Shown one piece after another: positions 24,384-35,374 of a stretch of DNA of 55,265 bases. Under the pieces are notes generated by a model. That model was not told where the DNA came from, ran no database searches, and saw only the letters and a program-made list of their open reading frames with translations. The position numbers and the translations under genes were made by a program. Each line of letters starts with the position of its first letter. Position 1 is the first letter of the stretch. The stretch covers positions 1 through 55,265 of the forward strand of contig JFHB01000201.1 in NCBI GenBank assembly GCA_000729835.1, read 5' to 3'. This DNA is from Atkinsonella hypoxylon (taxonomy: Eukaryota; Ascomycota; Sordariomycetes; Hypocreales; Clavicipitaceae).

Positions 24384-25426
24384 ATGGATCCCATCCCGTC
24401 CAGCTACCCGTCCAGCTACCCGCCCCTCGAGGACCGTCCCCTCAAAGACACAATCTGCCTCTTCGACGTAGACGGCACCCTCACGCCCGCACGCCAGGTA
24501 CTTACTTACTCATAACGCCCCCCTAAACCTCACAGAGCTGAAAGCCCTCAGGACGCATCGCCCGAGATCCTCGCCGTGCTCGCCACGCTCCGCAAGAAAT
24601 GCGCCATCGGCTTCGTAGGCGGCTCCGACCTCGCCAAGCAGCAGGAGCAAATCGGCCGGCCGGCCGGCGCGCCCGTCACGACCCTCTTCGATTTCTGCTT
24701 CGCGGAGAACGGGCTGACGGCGTACAAGCTGGGGCAGGAGCTCCCGTCCAACAGCTTCATCAGGTGGATCGGCGAGACGCGGTACAAGGAGCTCGTCAAC
24801 TTTATCCTGCGCTACGTGGCGGACTTGGATGTCCCCGTGAAGCGGGGCACCTTTGTCGAGTTCCGCAACGGCATGATTAACGTGAGTCCTGTGGGCAGGA
24901 ACGCCAGCACGTCGGAGAGGAACGAGTTTGAGGCGTTTGATAGGGAGAGCGGGGTGCGGGCTCGGTTTGTGGAGGCTTTGAAGGAGAGGTTTGCTGATGT
25001 TGCGCTGACGTGCGTTTGGTTCCCTTGGTTTCCGCTCTTCTGGCCTTTTTTTTTTTTTTTTTTTTTTTTTTGGATATCCCGTCTTTGCGTACGAGAACGG
25101 TACAAGGAGGGGAAATTGGAGAATTAAAAAAAAAAAAAAACAACAAATAAACACGCTGATGCTTTCAAACTAGGTACTCCATCGGCGGCCAAATCTCGTT
25201 CGACATCTTCCCGACCGGCTGGGACAAAACCTACTGCCTTAAGCACCTCGAGAACGAAGCCAAAAAGGAAGGCGGCGTGATGTACAAGAACATCCATTTC
25301 TTCGGCGACAAGGCCTTTGAGGGCGGCAACGACTGGGAAATCTACAGTGATCCTCGCACCATTGGACATGCTGTCAAGTCGCCTGAGGATACGATGCGCA
25401 TTCTCAAGGAGCTGTTTGACCTGTAA
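24384..25426 (+). CDS. sec53: Phosphomannomutase (Sec53/PMM), HAD superfamily
   Basis: Cytosolic enzyme converting mannose-6-phosphate to mannose-1-phosphate, the entry to GDP-mannose for N- and O-glycosylation, GPI anchors and cell-wall mannan. Exons 24384-24497, 24552-25009 and 25174-25426 join in frame to 274 aa, slightly longer than yeast Sec53 because of a Ser/Tyr/Pro-rich N-terminus. HAD motif I is LFDVDGTLTPARQ, with nucleophile Asp28 and acid/base Asp30. Other family blocks are GFVGGSDLAKQQEQ, FCFAENGLTAYKLG, FVEFRNGMINVSPVGRN, SIGGQISFDIFPTGWDKT and HFFGDKAFEGGNDWEIYSD, the last with Mg-binding acidic residues. The second intron (25010-25173) contains a T-run of about 22 and an A-run of about 15. 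Confidence 0.97.
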
Positions 25427-25875
25427 CCCCATGTCCGGGCGACGCGGGGCCAAGAGCTGAGTGGGCGTGAATTGTGGCGTCTAGTCGAGGTTCGGGTGCG
25501 GCGCAAGACAGGTCTATATAGGTATACATGTCTCCGTATACAAAAAGTCGCAACATCAGGTGGAGCGAAAGGCTTGGACAATGTACCCAGCTTTAGGAGA
25601 TAGAATTCACCCAAGTCGATTTCATGCGCCATGCTTCAAAGGGCAGATATATCCAAGTATGTATGAAACGAAGTCATGATCAGATGGCGGGGAAATCACC
25701 ACTACCATGACAAAGAGGTATAGTATATCCTGTCGAAAAGAGTTCAAAAAAAAAAAAACCAATCCCCCCTTTACTCCATTATCATAGCAACACATCCCCC
25801 ACAGCCTTTTCAAGTCCACCTCATGCAATACCCATCATCTATCTACAAGGAAGCGAATGTGGCCCGCACAGCTTC
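25427..25875. other. Intergenic, between convergent sec53 and PhoD-like gene
   Basis: 3' flanks only; an A-run at 25747-25758. I see no gene. Confidence 0.5.
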
Positions 25876-28800
25876 CTACCTTCCATACTCGAGATGGGGA
25901 ATGATGACAGGCCCATACTTCGTCGTGGCAGTGTAGGCTCCGTCCCCTTGCACGACAAAGTCCACCGCCAGGCTCAGCTTCGATAATCCATGCTGACTGC
26001 CGCTGCTGATGCTGGAATTCGAGCTGAAAGGCATCTGCTGTTGATGGGCGACTGCATCTTGGTCATATGCCACAAATGCGACGTAGTTCCTGCGCCCCAT
26101 GAGCTTCTTCAGCTCGCGAATAGCACCGCTGGGATCCGTGTGGAATATCTCCATCATGTCCTCTTTTGTATCAGATACTTCGTGGGTCGACTTTCGGCCG
26201 TTCTTGGGCACATAGAGCGTCTTTTGGTTATGCAGCAGCTTGAGGATGTAGCCACCTTGAGGGGCGCTAACGATGGGCGACGATATGATCTGGTACATAG
26301 TTTTGTGGTCATTGGGGTGGGTTGGGTCGTGGACGAGGCCGGCGCCAGACGCTGCGACGTCTTTATCCGGACAGAGTTAGTGATGGGTTTTTTTTTTTTT
26401 TGCTAATTGGCCTCGTGCCGTCTTCTCATTTTTTGGGCGTGGGCGCCAGGGGACGAGCGAAGAGTACTTACCACCTGATAAAAAGGTCATTCGAATGCCC
26501 TTTTGTTGCGCTATGCCTTGTAGAGTTCGGATAAAGTAGGTTCTCTCCAGGTCTTTCGTGTCGTGGGTCCACATGTCCTTCAGAACCTCCTGGATGTCCA
26601 GCTCACCGAATTGGTTGAGGACATTGCCCATCAAGCCGCCCTTGCCGACAGCCTTCTTTACCTGCGAGAAGCCCAAGGCCACAGCCTCCTTGCCGCCAAC
26701 AACGCCTGCCACCGAGCTCGTGACCTTGCCCAGGATGTTGTATGTCGTGTTGACGGCCTTCTTGCCTGCCGCAACCGTATTGGCCAAGCTCTCCACGGCG
26801 TCCAATCGCGGGTAGATGAGGGGCACAGACACCATCCATATCACATGTTGCACGCTTGGAGGTAGGATCGCAACCTTGGGAAAGATGCCCTGATATGTTG
26901 GTCCAGCCATAACGCGAGCCTGCGTCCTCTCGGAGCGGCAGTCTGGGCCGACGACTGCAATGGCCGGCCCTAGATACTTGACAAAGTGCCAGCCGGTGCC
27001 TGTGATGGTGAATATGTCGTGATCCGTGCTGACGTTGCGCATCATCTCGATCGTGGTGTGGTGCTGGAACAGGAGGTACATTTCCGTGGCAATGCGGCCA
27101 ATGTTTTTGAATATCGCAGAAGCTTGCATATAGTCGGGATATGATCCATAACCGTCAAAGCTACAGTGACGCAAAGCAGAGTTAGCTCTTGAAGACTAAG
27201 GGGGAATAACCAAAAAAAGATAGCAAAGAATCAGACGGAGGACTCGACCTACATATCGTGATCATTCATTTGTAAGATGTGAGGAATTTGTGCGAAGGCT
27301 TCCCGTAGGAATGGCTGGTCAAAGTGGCTCGTATAGAAATGGAAATAGGCATGTGCCACATCCTCTTCGTGTCGAGCAGTCCATTGCACATTCCTCTTGT
27401 TGTCTCTGCCACTCATCGCCAGCCACTGCTTCAGAAGCGGAACTTCTTTCCAGAGCCGATCGCCGTAGATTTGATCACCCAGGCCCAGCTGGACGTGGAA
27501 TCCGCCGCAGTCCACATTCTTCTGGAGCACATCCTTCCACATGAATCCAACACCACCGAGGCGACCTCTTTCGTTCTGCGACGTACTGGTAGCAAAGTCG
27601 TTGCCCGAGTGTGCGATGAAGCGCCAGCCAGTTTCGTGTCGACCAGCCACTACAAACTCATATCGTGTGCAGCCCATGTGTGATGTGACGGCATACGTCC
27701 ATCGCTCTGTACCTGCGTCGCTCATTTGCAGGTCAATATCATATTTGTAAAATGTCCATCGTTGGTGCGTGCAAATCGAGCGCGGCTGTAATTGTCGAGG
27801 ATTGGGCGACAGGTCGGTGCTAAGGTGAATGTGAATGGTTGGAGGTTGAGGCGCGTCAGTAACGATGAGAATACTTCCCAACCAAACGCCATTCTCAACA
27901 TCCATATTAACATATCGAAGGTAGGGCCCAAAGTAGACCCCATTGGTAGGTTGAATTCTATACATCTCGACTCCCGAGCCCGGGGGCGGACCGGAAAACC
28001 CTGCTGCTGTAGGTGTCTGAGACGCAACGCTCATGATACTCTCAGCATAACCCGGCGTATGAGGCGCAAACATGGGCGATGCCATTGATTGCTTGCCAAA
28101 CATAGGTGAAGTCAACGGATTGCCATACGTCGAAGCCGTAGGCGACAAAGGGCCATGTTCGTGCTGGATAGGATTGGGACCTTTAGGAAACTCCCATTGC
28201 GTGGCCTGCGTTGCGAGGTGGATGTAGTAGTATTGACCGGAGTTCTGATCTAGGTGAGCCATCCAGCCCTCGGGCAGCGGTGGAGGAGAGGCCGGAGTCT
28301 GATTATGGAGAGATATGCTTGGCTGAGCAGTTAACTGGGATGGCTGTCCCTCGAGCTCCGGTCTCGGGTCGTTGGCAAACGCAGGGTGTCCTGGATGTTG
28401 AAGAGCTGGCGAAACTAAATCAGCAGGCGCAGCCGAAACAGCCGGCTTGGCTGGCGGTGATGATGAGGATGATGCTGGAACTGCCGCCGCAGCAGTTGCA
28501 GTAGGCGGAGTGGTATGAGGTCGTGTTGCCGTCGGTGCCGTCGGTGCCGCCGCGGCGGCGTCATTACCAGTGCCAGCAGCTCCTCTCTGGGTTCGTTGCT
28601 TTTCCTTTGGATAGGCTGAGGTGCCGTTCGGGTTGACACTCGAATAAGCCGGAGGCGGTGTCTTGGTCCCCATTCTCTGGAAATCCTGTTCAAGCACGCT
28701 GACTTGAACCGGGGCATTCTGATCATTGTGTCCGTAATTCGCATTCGGATTCTGTCCTTGAGTTTGGGTCGGTTGTGGAGGAGCAGAGACGGCCCCGAGG

Positions 28801-29702
28801 CGCGGCTCGGGACTCGAGATGACGTTTGCGCCTTGATATACAGTGGGTGGCCCCGATGGAGCTTGATCGGGAGTCTCGGTCGGCGTCCATGGCCGTTGAG
28901 GGGGACGCTGATTTCCGTATTGTGCTAATCTTTGGGCAGCAGCGGCACTTTGTGCTTGATGAGCCTGCAAGCTGGTGAGTGTTGCGGTACCTGAGATACC
29001 GGAAGCCGCATATCGAGCTTCGATGCCGCCGCCAGGAACATTTCCAGGCTCGATGATGGGCGTCTCGGGTGGAGGTGGCGAACCACGATTTGCTCGCGTG
29101 GTAGAATTAGAAGCAGTAGATGCGAAGCGATTCACACGCTGGTCTCCCATGGTAGTTTGGTCACCGTTCAGAGGTTGCAATGACGAAGAGGCCTGAGTTG
29201 AAGGAGCAGCAGCCGAGGTAGCACCTGGAGGCGGGTAGTACATCTTTTGATAGCCCGAGTAGTTTGCCGCAGAAGCGTTTGGGCGATTTTGTTCCTTCAA
29301 CGGACGGGCAAACAGTCCTTGGTCGGAGTCAGGACTCGAGGGTGAGTGAATGACCTTAGGTGAGGCACCTCTTCTCTCAGCCAAGCCAGGTCGTTTCTCA
29401 ACGGAACTTGTGTCCAGACGAGGTGTTGTGTCATTATAAGTTGATCCAAAGGGCTTTGGCGGAGTTGGTCTGCGCACGTCGTCGTCGTCTGGAAAAGGAA
29501 GCGGCGCAGCAGAGCTTGAAGCACCTGGTGGAAGAGGAAATGACGGCCGGTTCACAGGAGAGGCTGAGCTCCGGCCAGCAGACTCGGGACTCTTCGGTTT
29601 GAAAATGCGCAACGGCTCAATAGTTGGGCTGTCAGCACAGTCCTCTGGAGCCGGTTTGCTCAGGAACATCTCCGAATCAGGTACTCCGCGACTTCTCTCC
29701 AT
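25876..29702 (-). CDS. WW-domain, PhoD-like phosphatase protein
   Basis: Large predicted metallo-phosphatase-like protein. Exons 29702-27253, 27160-26472 and 26360-25876 join in frame to 1207 aa. The first 460 residues are Pro/Ser/Gln-rich and probably disordered (KPFGSTYNDTTP; PSGPPTVYQG). A WW domain follows at about 470-506 (LPEGWMAHLDQNSGQYYYI then TQWEFPKG), a binder of proline-rich peptides. The C-terminal 700 residues match the fungal PhoD-like domain: LGDQIYGDRLWKEVPLLKQW, QMNDHDIFDGYGSYPDYMQ (acidic/His metal-site candidates spanning the first splice junction) and TGTGWHFVKYLGPAIAVVGPDCRSERTQ. Intron 2 uses an AAAG acceptor. There is no secretion signal or membrane segment, so a cytosolic location is likely. 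The substrate is unknown. Its own Pro-rich half could be a ligand for its WW domain, which is inference. Confidence 0.9.
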
Positions 29703-31412
29703 CTTTGACGGCGGTGTGTTGGTTGGATGATGGCCTCGAACGATTTGCCCCTCTCACACACAGACCTGTGACGACACGCAAGAGTCTTCGGGATCAAGGG
29801 CTTGCGCACGCACCATATATCACTTATTTTGGGGGGTCGATGGGCCAAATAGGCGGCCGCTTGGATGTGTCAACGGCAATTTGAGCCAACAACAGCAAGT
29901 CTTGGCGAGATGAGAGATTTGTTGGATGTCGGAACAGTCAGGGTCGAGCTGGCCAAGCCAAGCTGTTCAGATGTCTGGAGCTCTTTGGTATAGTTGGTGT
30001 GCATATATATATATGTATGTATCTTGGGGGTGGGGTTCAAAAAAATTGCGTCTCCAACGGGAAACGGGTCGGGTCGCAGAACAGGCTGCCTGACTATGGC
30101 CACCTGCTGTAGGCGCAATGGCGTGGGAATACTAGATATGCAGAGAAGTAGGAAAAAGAAGAACATGAGATGCCAGAAATACGCCTTGGCTCTTGCTGCC
30201 AAAGACAGCAGGAACCCGTCCGAGGAGGGCTAAGTCGAGAAAGTAAGAAGGAGCAAGCCTCGCCGCTGCCCTGGCTGCCCTCGCCCCCGTCACCACCGGT
30301 TCTATTACCACGTACCTTGTCTAATACAAGCAAGGTTACTAGAATATACTTTAAGTGCCATGGCACCCATACTCGTTCTTTCAGCCGGAATGATCCCGTA
30401 CCACAGGTGCCAGCCAGCTTTACAAGCTCATAGCAGCCCTCGCAACGCAATGGCAAGACATCAACGCCGGGCAGCGGCCTCCCGTCGACGAGGAGCGGGG
30501 CACCAAATAGACCAAATAGGCTCATCTGGGGCACAAACTGGGAGCTGGGCGGCAACGGGTCCTGCGGGGTCCACAGAGGCGGAGGGGGTGGGTGGAGGAC
30601 TCGAGCACCAGCCTAGGCCCAAGGCGTCTTGTCTTGGCTTGGCATTGGCATCTCGTTGCAGCTGCCAAGTGGCCAGAGCTGTTGGCGGTAACCTCTATGA
30701 CCCACCTGCCATGCGCATTATGATTGGCTGGCGAGTATTGTCATCAACCAGCTAAGCGCCGAGGCTAGAAGGGCCAACTAAATGTAAATGTTCTGCTCCT
30801 ACTCCGTACACCATGCTGAGACCAATGAATGAGGTCATAATAACACATGGAGCCAGAGGAATGCCTCCTCGAAGCGCTGGCCTCGGGAACCCCATCGAGG
30901 GGCCAAGAAACCGTCATATACCGGGTCCTGGACCCGTTTGCCCCTTTTCGAGACGGATCCAAAGGTCTGCGAATTCCCAGGAATGACGTAGGAGTGTGTG
31001 GTACACAGTCAAACATGGACGACGAGGCGGTCCGTGAGCGTGGCATCCGCGTGCCCTGTGGGAAAACACCATCAAAGTATGGCAGTTACGATGAGGGCAC
31101 AATAGACATAAAGTCATCAGGGATCGAGTCGGTTCTGCACTGGCACCTCACATGCACAATTGACCAACACCGATGCACCAATGAACCACGACTCTGCGCG
31201 CGCGACATCGCTGTGTTCATCCACTGCGCTACTTGTTTTCCATAAGTGAACCTACTCATAGGAAAGATTCTTGCATGGCTAACTCCGCTGACCTCCTCTC
31301 ACCATGTTTTTTTTTTTTATCCATCGTGTACAAAATGCCGTCCGTAAAGCTATTCGTGACAGAGATGGGCGCAATGCCTTATCCCGTTTCACAGCAAGAG
31401 AATTGCGTTCCC
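29703..31412. other. Intergenic region, PhoD-like gene promoter and erj5 3' flank
   Basis: No supported gene. It includes a short (AT)n near 30004-30013 and a T-run at 31308-31318. A 132-codon plus-strand frame (30847-31245) has no recognisable feature, and I do not call it. Confidence 0.5.
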
Positions 31413-32826
31413 TTACTTCTTCTTGTTCTTGCGCTTGCTTGACTTGCCACTTTTTTCCATGCCAGAAGACTTGGCTTTGCCCAAGGAGTCGGTGCTCTTG
31501 TCCAAAAGCTCAAAGTCGGAGTCGCTGGGAGTTCGTCGGACAGTCTCGTCAGTCTCTTCCTCAGCTTCGAAGTCTTCAGCATCAGCCTCGACGGCCTTCT
31601 TAGCAGTCAATCGGCCAACAGTCGAGTTAAACAAATGAAGCGGTAGCCGGACAACGGCAGTATCCTTGAATGTAGGCTGAGCCAGTTCGTTGGGCTATTT
31701 CCTGTCGTTAGAATCCATATCGAACATAACACGACAATTCAATTTCGGCCGCGTAGACTGAAACACTTACATCTAGGAGGTACTCGTGGACAACACCTTC
31801 CTCGTCCTCCTCTTCCAAGTAGACATCGCCAAGAGAATCCACAACAAGAATCTTTCCATTCTCGGCTACAACTCTCCTGCGCACGCCGGTGGGACCAGCC
31901 GAGGCATCGGTCGAAGGGCTAGGAGACCTCTTGATCGTCTTCTTGGGTCGACCTCGACCAGTCTCCTTCCTGGTTTCCTTTTGCTGCATACGGCGCTCTC
32001 TTCGGTTCTGAGGGACAGGTGGGGGAGTATCTTCCTCTTCCCCGGGAGGCGTCGCGGGAGCTGAAGACTGAGTGTCGAGGTTTGGAACGCCCAGATTGCC
32101 ACCCCATGCAGTATCCCGGGCGAACTTGACGTAGCGCTCGACGAATTCTCGCTGTCGCTTCCAGCTCATGTAGAGAATGAGATAGTGAATAGCACCACCG
32201 CCAACGAGGAACAGCCCAAACATGACGGTTCCCAGACCAGGACGGTATCGATTGTAGTAATAATCAGTGCCCTTCCACAGAGGAAAGCCATTGGCAAGGA
32301 AGTGGTCATAACGATCTCGGCCAGGTCCTTTCAGAATATTGGCTATCAGCGTAAGTCGAGTCTGGCGCTCCGAGGCCTGCTTGATGGCGGTCTTGACCTC
32401 GGCCGAGGTTGGCTGCTTCACAGCAGCTTTGCCTTTGCCGCCAGCCTGCTTGTTGCGCTCCGATCGCAATCGCTGCTTGACCTTGTCGGGATGCAGTGCG
32501 ACAGTCTTCTTGCGATACGCCTTCTGGATATCTTCGAACGAGGCAGAGGGAGAGACGCCGAGGATATCGTAGAACGTGGCAGCAGGATCAGCCTCGTGTG
32601 CGGAGATCTCATCTCGAATTCGAAAGATCTCACGGTCTGTGAAGGAGGTCAGAAATTGAGAATTGAGAATTGAGAATGATCACTCAGCCATTTCCGCAGT
32701 TGCGCGTCGGGGACGGGAGGAGGCGCCTCCGTGCGATCTAAGAAACGACCTACCTTCTTTACTCCATGCCGCCGTTAGAGGCGTCAAAAGGGACAGCAAC
32801 CCGATGGATAAATATGCGGCCTTCAT
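31413..32826 (-). CDS. erj5: ER membrane J-domain protein Erj5
   Basis: DnaJ-like co-chaperone of the endoplasmic reticulum that stimulates the lumenal Hsp70 and supports ER folding. Exons 32826-32754, 32636-31771 and 31694-31413 join in frame to 406 aa. A signal peptide is visible (about 1-20, MKAAYLSIGLLSLLTPLTAA). The J domain follows at about 43-110 with AYRKKTVALHPDK; the catalytic HPD is residues 73-75. One hydrophobic segment (GTVMFGLFLVGGGAIHYLIL) should span the membrane. The remaining C-terminal half is charged and cytosolic (RRERRMQQKETRKE; EEEDEEGVVHEYLLD) and ends in a Lys-rich tail (SSKRKNKKK). The length and layout match fungal Erj5. Confidence 0.92.
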
Positions 32827-33053
32827 CGCGGCGAGAAAGTGCTACGGGTCCTCGACAAGTTATCGCATGAGGAAATTGGAATGTGTTGAATGCACAAGCG
32901 ACGTATTTACCCAAGCATCGTACCCCAATGCAAGAAGAAAAGAGTTGGAGTTTGCATGTCGGGTGTCTGTCTTGTGTCTGGAGCACGAGGCCAGGTGGCT
33001 TAACAGGGGAGCAGCCAGACTGCGAGGGTTCGTTTTGGGTAGCCAGTTTCCCC

Positions 33054-33279
33054 TGGGGACGATAAGGCTCCAGGTACATGGTGGGCCCACTTTAATTGGC
33101 GATTGGGCGCAGCCCAAATGACCTTACATAACCCTTTGAAAACCAGATTGTAGCTCGAACTATTTGCAGTACTTATATTATAGTACAGCTTTGTATGGAA
33201 GGAAATGTACCTCCTACAGCGATGAATTTGATTGGACCGAGCCCTGTCGTCTTTGTTACCTGGAGCCTTATCGTCCCCA
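33054..33279. repeat. Fold-back element with 23-bp perfect inverted ends
   Basis: The ends 33054-33076 and 33257-33279 are perfect reverse complements over 23 bases (core GGGGACGATAAGGCTCCAGG). The 226-bp unit has no coding capacity. A second, near-perfect palindrome (GTACTTATATTATAGTAC, 33169-33186) lies near its centre. This is consistent with a non-autonomous TIR element (MITE-like); family and target duplication are unresolved. Confidence 0.65.
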
Positions 33280-33420
33280 AGGGGTTAGTGCCGCCGCTTG
33301 GGAGGTCCTGAACCCTGACGCACGCAGGGCAGAGAAGCAAAATAATAAAAAACCGAAGATAATTGTTCTACGTGGTACAAAGTACTCCTCCGCACACGCT
33401 GCCTACACACTACCTACCAT

Positions 33421-33722
33421 CGCGCGCCAACCCGGTTCCTGGTGACAGCTTGTAAAAGTGAAAAAACTCTTGTACGACAGTACGGATATAGTGGTAGAAC
33501 TCTACGTAAGAGTTACGACCTGTGATACAACTCATAACAGACTAGTCAGTGCCACTAGGAACTGCCATCGCGCGCCAACCTGGTTTCTGGTGACTCTGAC
33601 CAGCCTGTTATGGATTGTATAACAGTTCGTAACTCTTTCGTAGAGTTCTATCACTATATATATACTGTTACGCCAGATTTTTTACTCTTACAAGCTGTCA
33701 CCAGGAACCGGGTTGGCGCGCG
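33421..33722. mobile_element. MITE-like palindromic element, 302 bp
   Basis: The two halves are reverse complements over nearly their whole length. The outermost 35 bases are identical (starting CGCGCGCCAACCCGGTTCC), and similarity then continues with scattered mismatches to a GCGCGC centre at 33570-33575. A third copy of the outer 26-base motif, with two changes, sits in direct orientation at 33569-33594, so the element looks like a duplicated inverted unit. It encodes nothing. Size, complete dyad symmetry and intergenic site fit a miniature inverted-repeat transposable element. Flanks are CCTACCAT on the left and TAAGTACC on the right, with no clear target duplication. Confidence 0.8.
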
Positions 33723-33881
33723 TAAGTACCTAGGCACTTAGGTACGGTAGATGCCAGAAGTTCGAGATAGGGCAAGACAGTCGTGTTCCTGTCGTGGAGA
33801 AGACCGCATTACCAGCGAATTGACCTGCTCACAGGACAAGATTTCGAATGCTGACAGCTATGTTACAGAATGACCATCATG

Positions 33882-34877
33882 TCAATCGTGCTCCTCCTCA
33901 GTCACGCCCGGACACCCGCCCATCTCCTCATCATCATACTGCATCTTACACCAGAAGCAGTACCGGTGTCTCACCCGCAGATACCCTACCAACCCTTCCA
34001 AGCGCCTCCCGGGCTCCAGAGCATCGAAGGCATCCAATTCCTCATCCTCCTCGTCCAGATCCTCCGCAGTGACGTATGCTGTCTCCTTCCTGCCCAGAGC
34101 CTTCTGATCGTCCTCGTCCTCGTCCTCATCATCATACGTAGGCAGCAGCGAGAGCGACTGATCCAAGTCATACTTCATCCGCCTATCACGCTCCTTTTCC
34201 TCTCTATGCCGTACCAGCCCACGATAGAGAACAGGTATTGATTTCAGAGGCCGCGATGAGAGAAGAACTGGTTTTGAACCAGAATCTGCCTGTTGGGTCG
34301 GCACCGCTCCGCCATCCTGTCCACCCTCAGGTCCCTCATCCAATCGCTCGGCAACTCGCTGCGCAGCATGAAACTGCTTCTCGAGCCGCTCATCTTCTCG
34401 TTCTTTCCTCAACCGGTCACGGTACTCGCCCGGGTCGACTTTGACCGTCTTGATGTCTCGCTCCTCCATCGCCTCCTGCAGCTTCCTCTTCTTCTCGCTT
34501 TCCATACCGATGCCTCCGCGATCCTCCTTCAAGCTGACCTTGATAGGCTCTATCATCTTGGATGCATCTCCATCTCCATTCATCTTCCCCAAGCTCCCTC
34601 CCGAAAATCCCATCTTCGCCATCATGGCAAAACCTTTGCTTTTCTTGGCCGATGGCGCGTCGAGCATGGATGTCGAGAGAGCCTTTTCCCTTGCTGCCGC
34701 TTCTTCTTCTGCCAGTTGCGCTTTCGACTTGACCATGCCCCTAGCGAGAGCTTCTTTCTTGAGACGTTGCATTCTTTGAAGAGAGGTTTCCTTTATCGGG
34801 ACGGCGTCCTGAAAAGTCATCTTCATGTAGTCATCTTCATCGTCACTTGCAGCAGTGTTGTTTTGTGAACATGCCAT
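33882..34877 (-). CDS. GPATCH11-like G-patch protein with C-terminal DUF4187
   Basis: Single-exon gene of 331 aa. It begins MACSQNNTAASDDEDDYMKM, resembling the acidic start of GPATCH11/CCDC75 proteins. A G-patch-like segment follows at about 80-130 (KGFAMMAKMGFSGGSLGKMNGDG then EDRGGIGMESEKKRK). The middle is a charged helix (EYRDRLRKEREDERLEKQFHAAQRVAERL). The C-terminus has the DUF4187 block VGYLRVRHRYCFWCKMQYDDEEMGGCPG, with a CxxC-type cysteine arrangement. G-patch proteins activate DEAH helicases in splicing or ribosome biogenesis, so a nuclear RNA role is expected; the partner helicase is unknown. Confidence 0.88.
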   Translation of the reverse strand: MACSQNNTAASDDEDDYMKMTFQDAVPIKETSLQRMQRLKKEALARGMVKSKAQLAEEEAAAREKALSTSMLDAPSAKKSKGFAMMAKMGFSGGSLGKMNGDGDASKMIEPIKVSLKEDRGGIGMESEKKRKLQEAMEERDIKTVKVDPGEYRDRLRKEREDERLEKQFHAAQRVAERLDEGPEGGQDGGAVPTQQADSGSKPVLLSSRPLKSIPVLYRGLVRHREEKERDRRMKYDLDQSLSLLPTYDDEDEDEDDQKALGRKETAYVTAEDLDEEDEELDAFDALEPGRRLEGLVGYLRVRHRYCFWCKMQYDDEEMGGCPGVTEEEHD

Positions 34878-35374
34878 CGCGTCCTGTGTCCAACTTTGAA
34901 GGCGTGTGTGTCGACATTAATTCCAAATTAGGGCCGAAGAAAACAAGACCACAAGTGCATCAAGGCCCAGGCAACATTCGCGTGATGACGACTGGTATCG
35001 AGGACGATGCTGTGGTACGTGTCTGGAAACCTGCCAATTCGGCCACAGGCTGGGTTGTGGGGTGTTCCACTTTCAGCACAAGGCGAATGCTTGCACCGAC
35101 CAGCGACATAATACGCCACGCTCACCTACACCCACCGACTGACGTTCAAACGTCGTGTAGTCGACGGCGCAGGGAAGAAAAGGAGGAAAAAAAAAAAAAA
35201 ACTTCACATAAGACTCTACGTGCATGAATGAAAGCTCCATCACTCAATCACTTCTACAATTGCATCCAAGGAAGCATCATGGATCGTTTGATGGCATTGA
35301 GCCGCTCGGGAACAGGACGCTGTCGCCAAATTTGAGCACACATGACCGTAAATGCTGCATTAAGTATGCCCCAA
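34878..35374. other. Intergenic, GPATCH11-like promoter and nop14 3' flank
   Basis: About 0.5 kb between two minus-strand genes; an A-rich run at 35188-35201. No gene seen. Confidence 0.5.

Larger units (their letters stand above)
32827..33881. other. Intergenic with two fold-back elements
   Basis: About 1 kb between erj5 and the GPATCH11-like gene. It is almost filled by two inverted-repeat elements (33054-33279 and 33421-33722), described separately. No coding frame is supported. Confidence 0.7.

Noticed and set aside
30847..31245. 132-codon plus-strand frame
   Set aside because: No domain, no splice partner and no supporting context.
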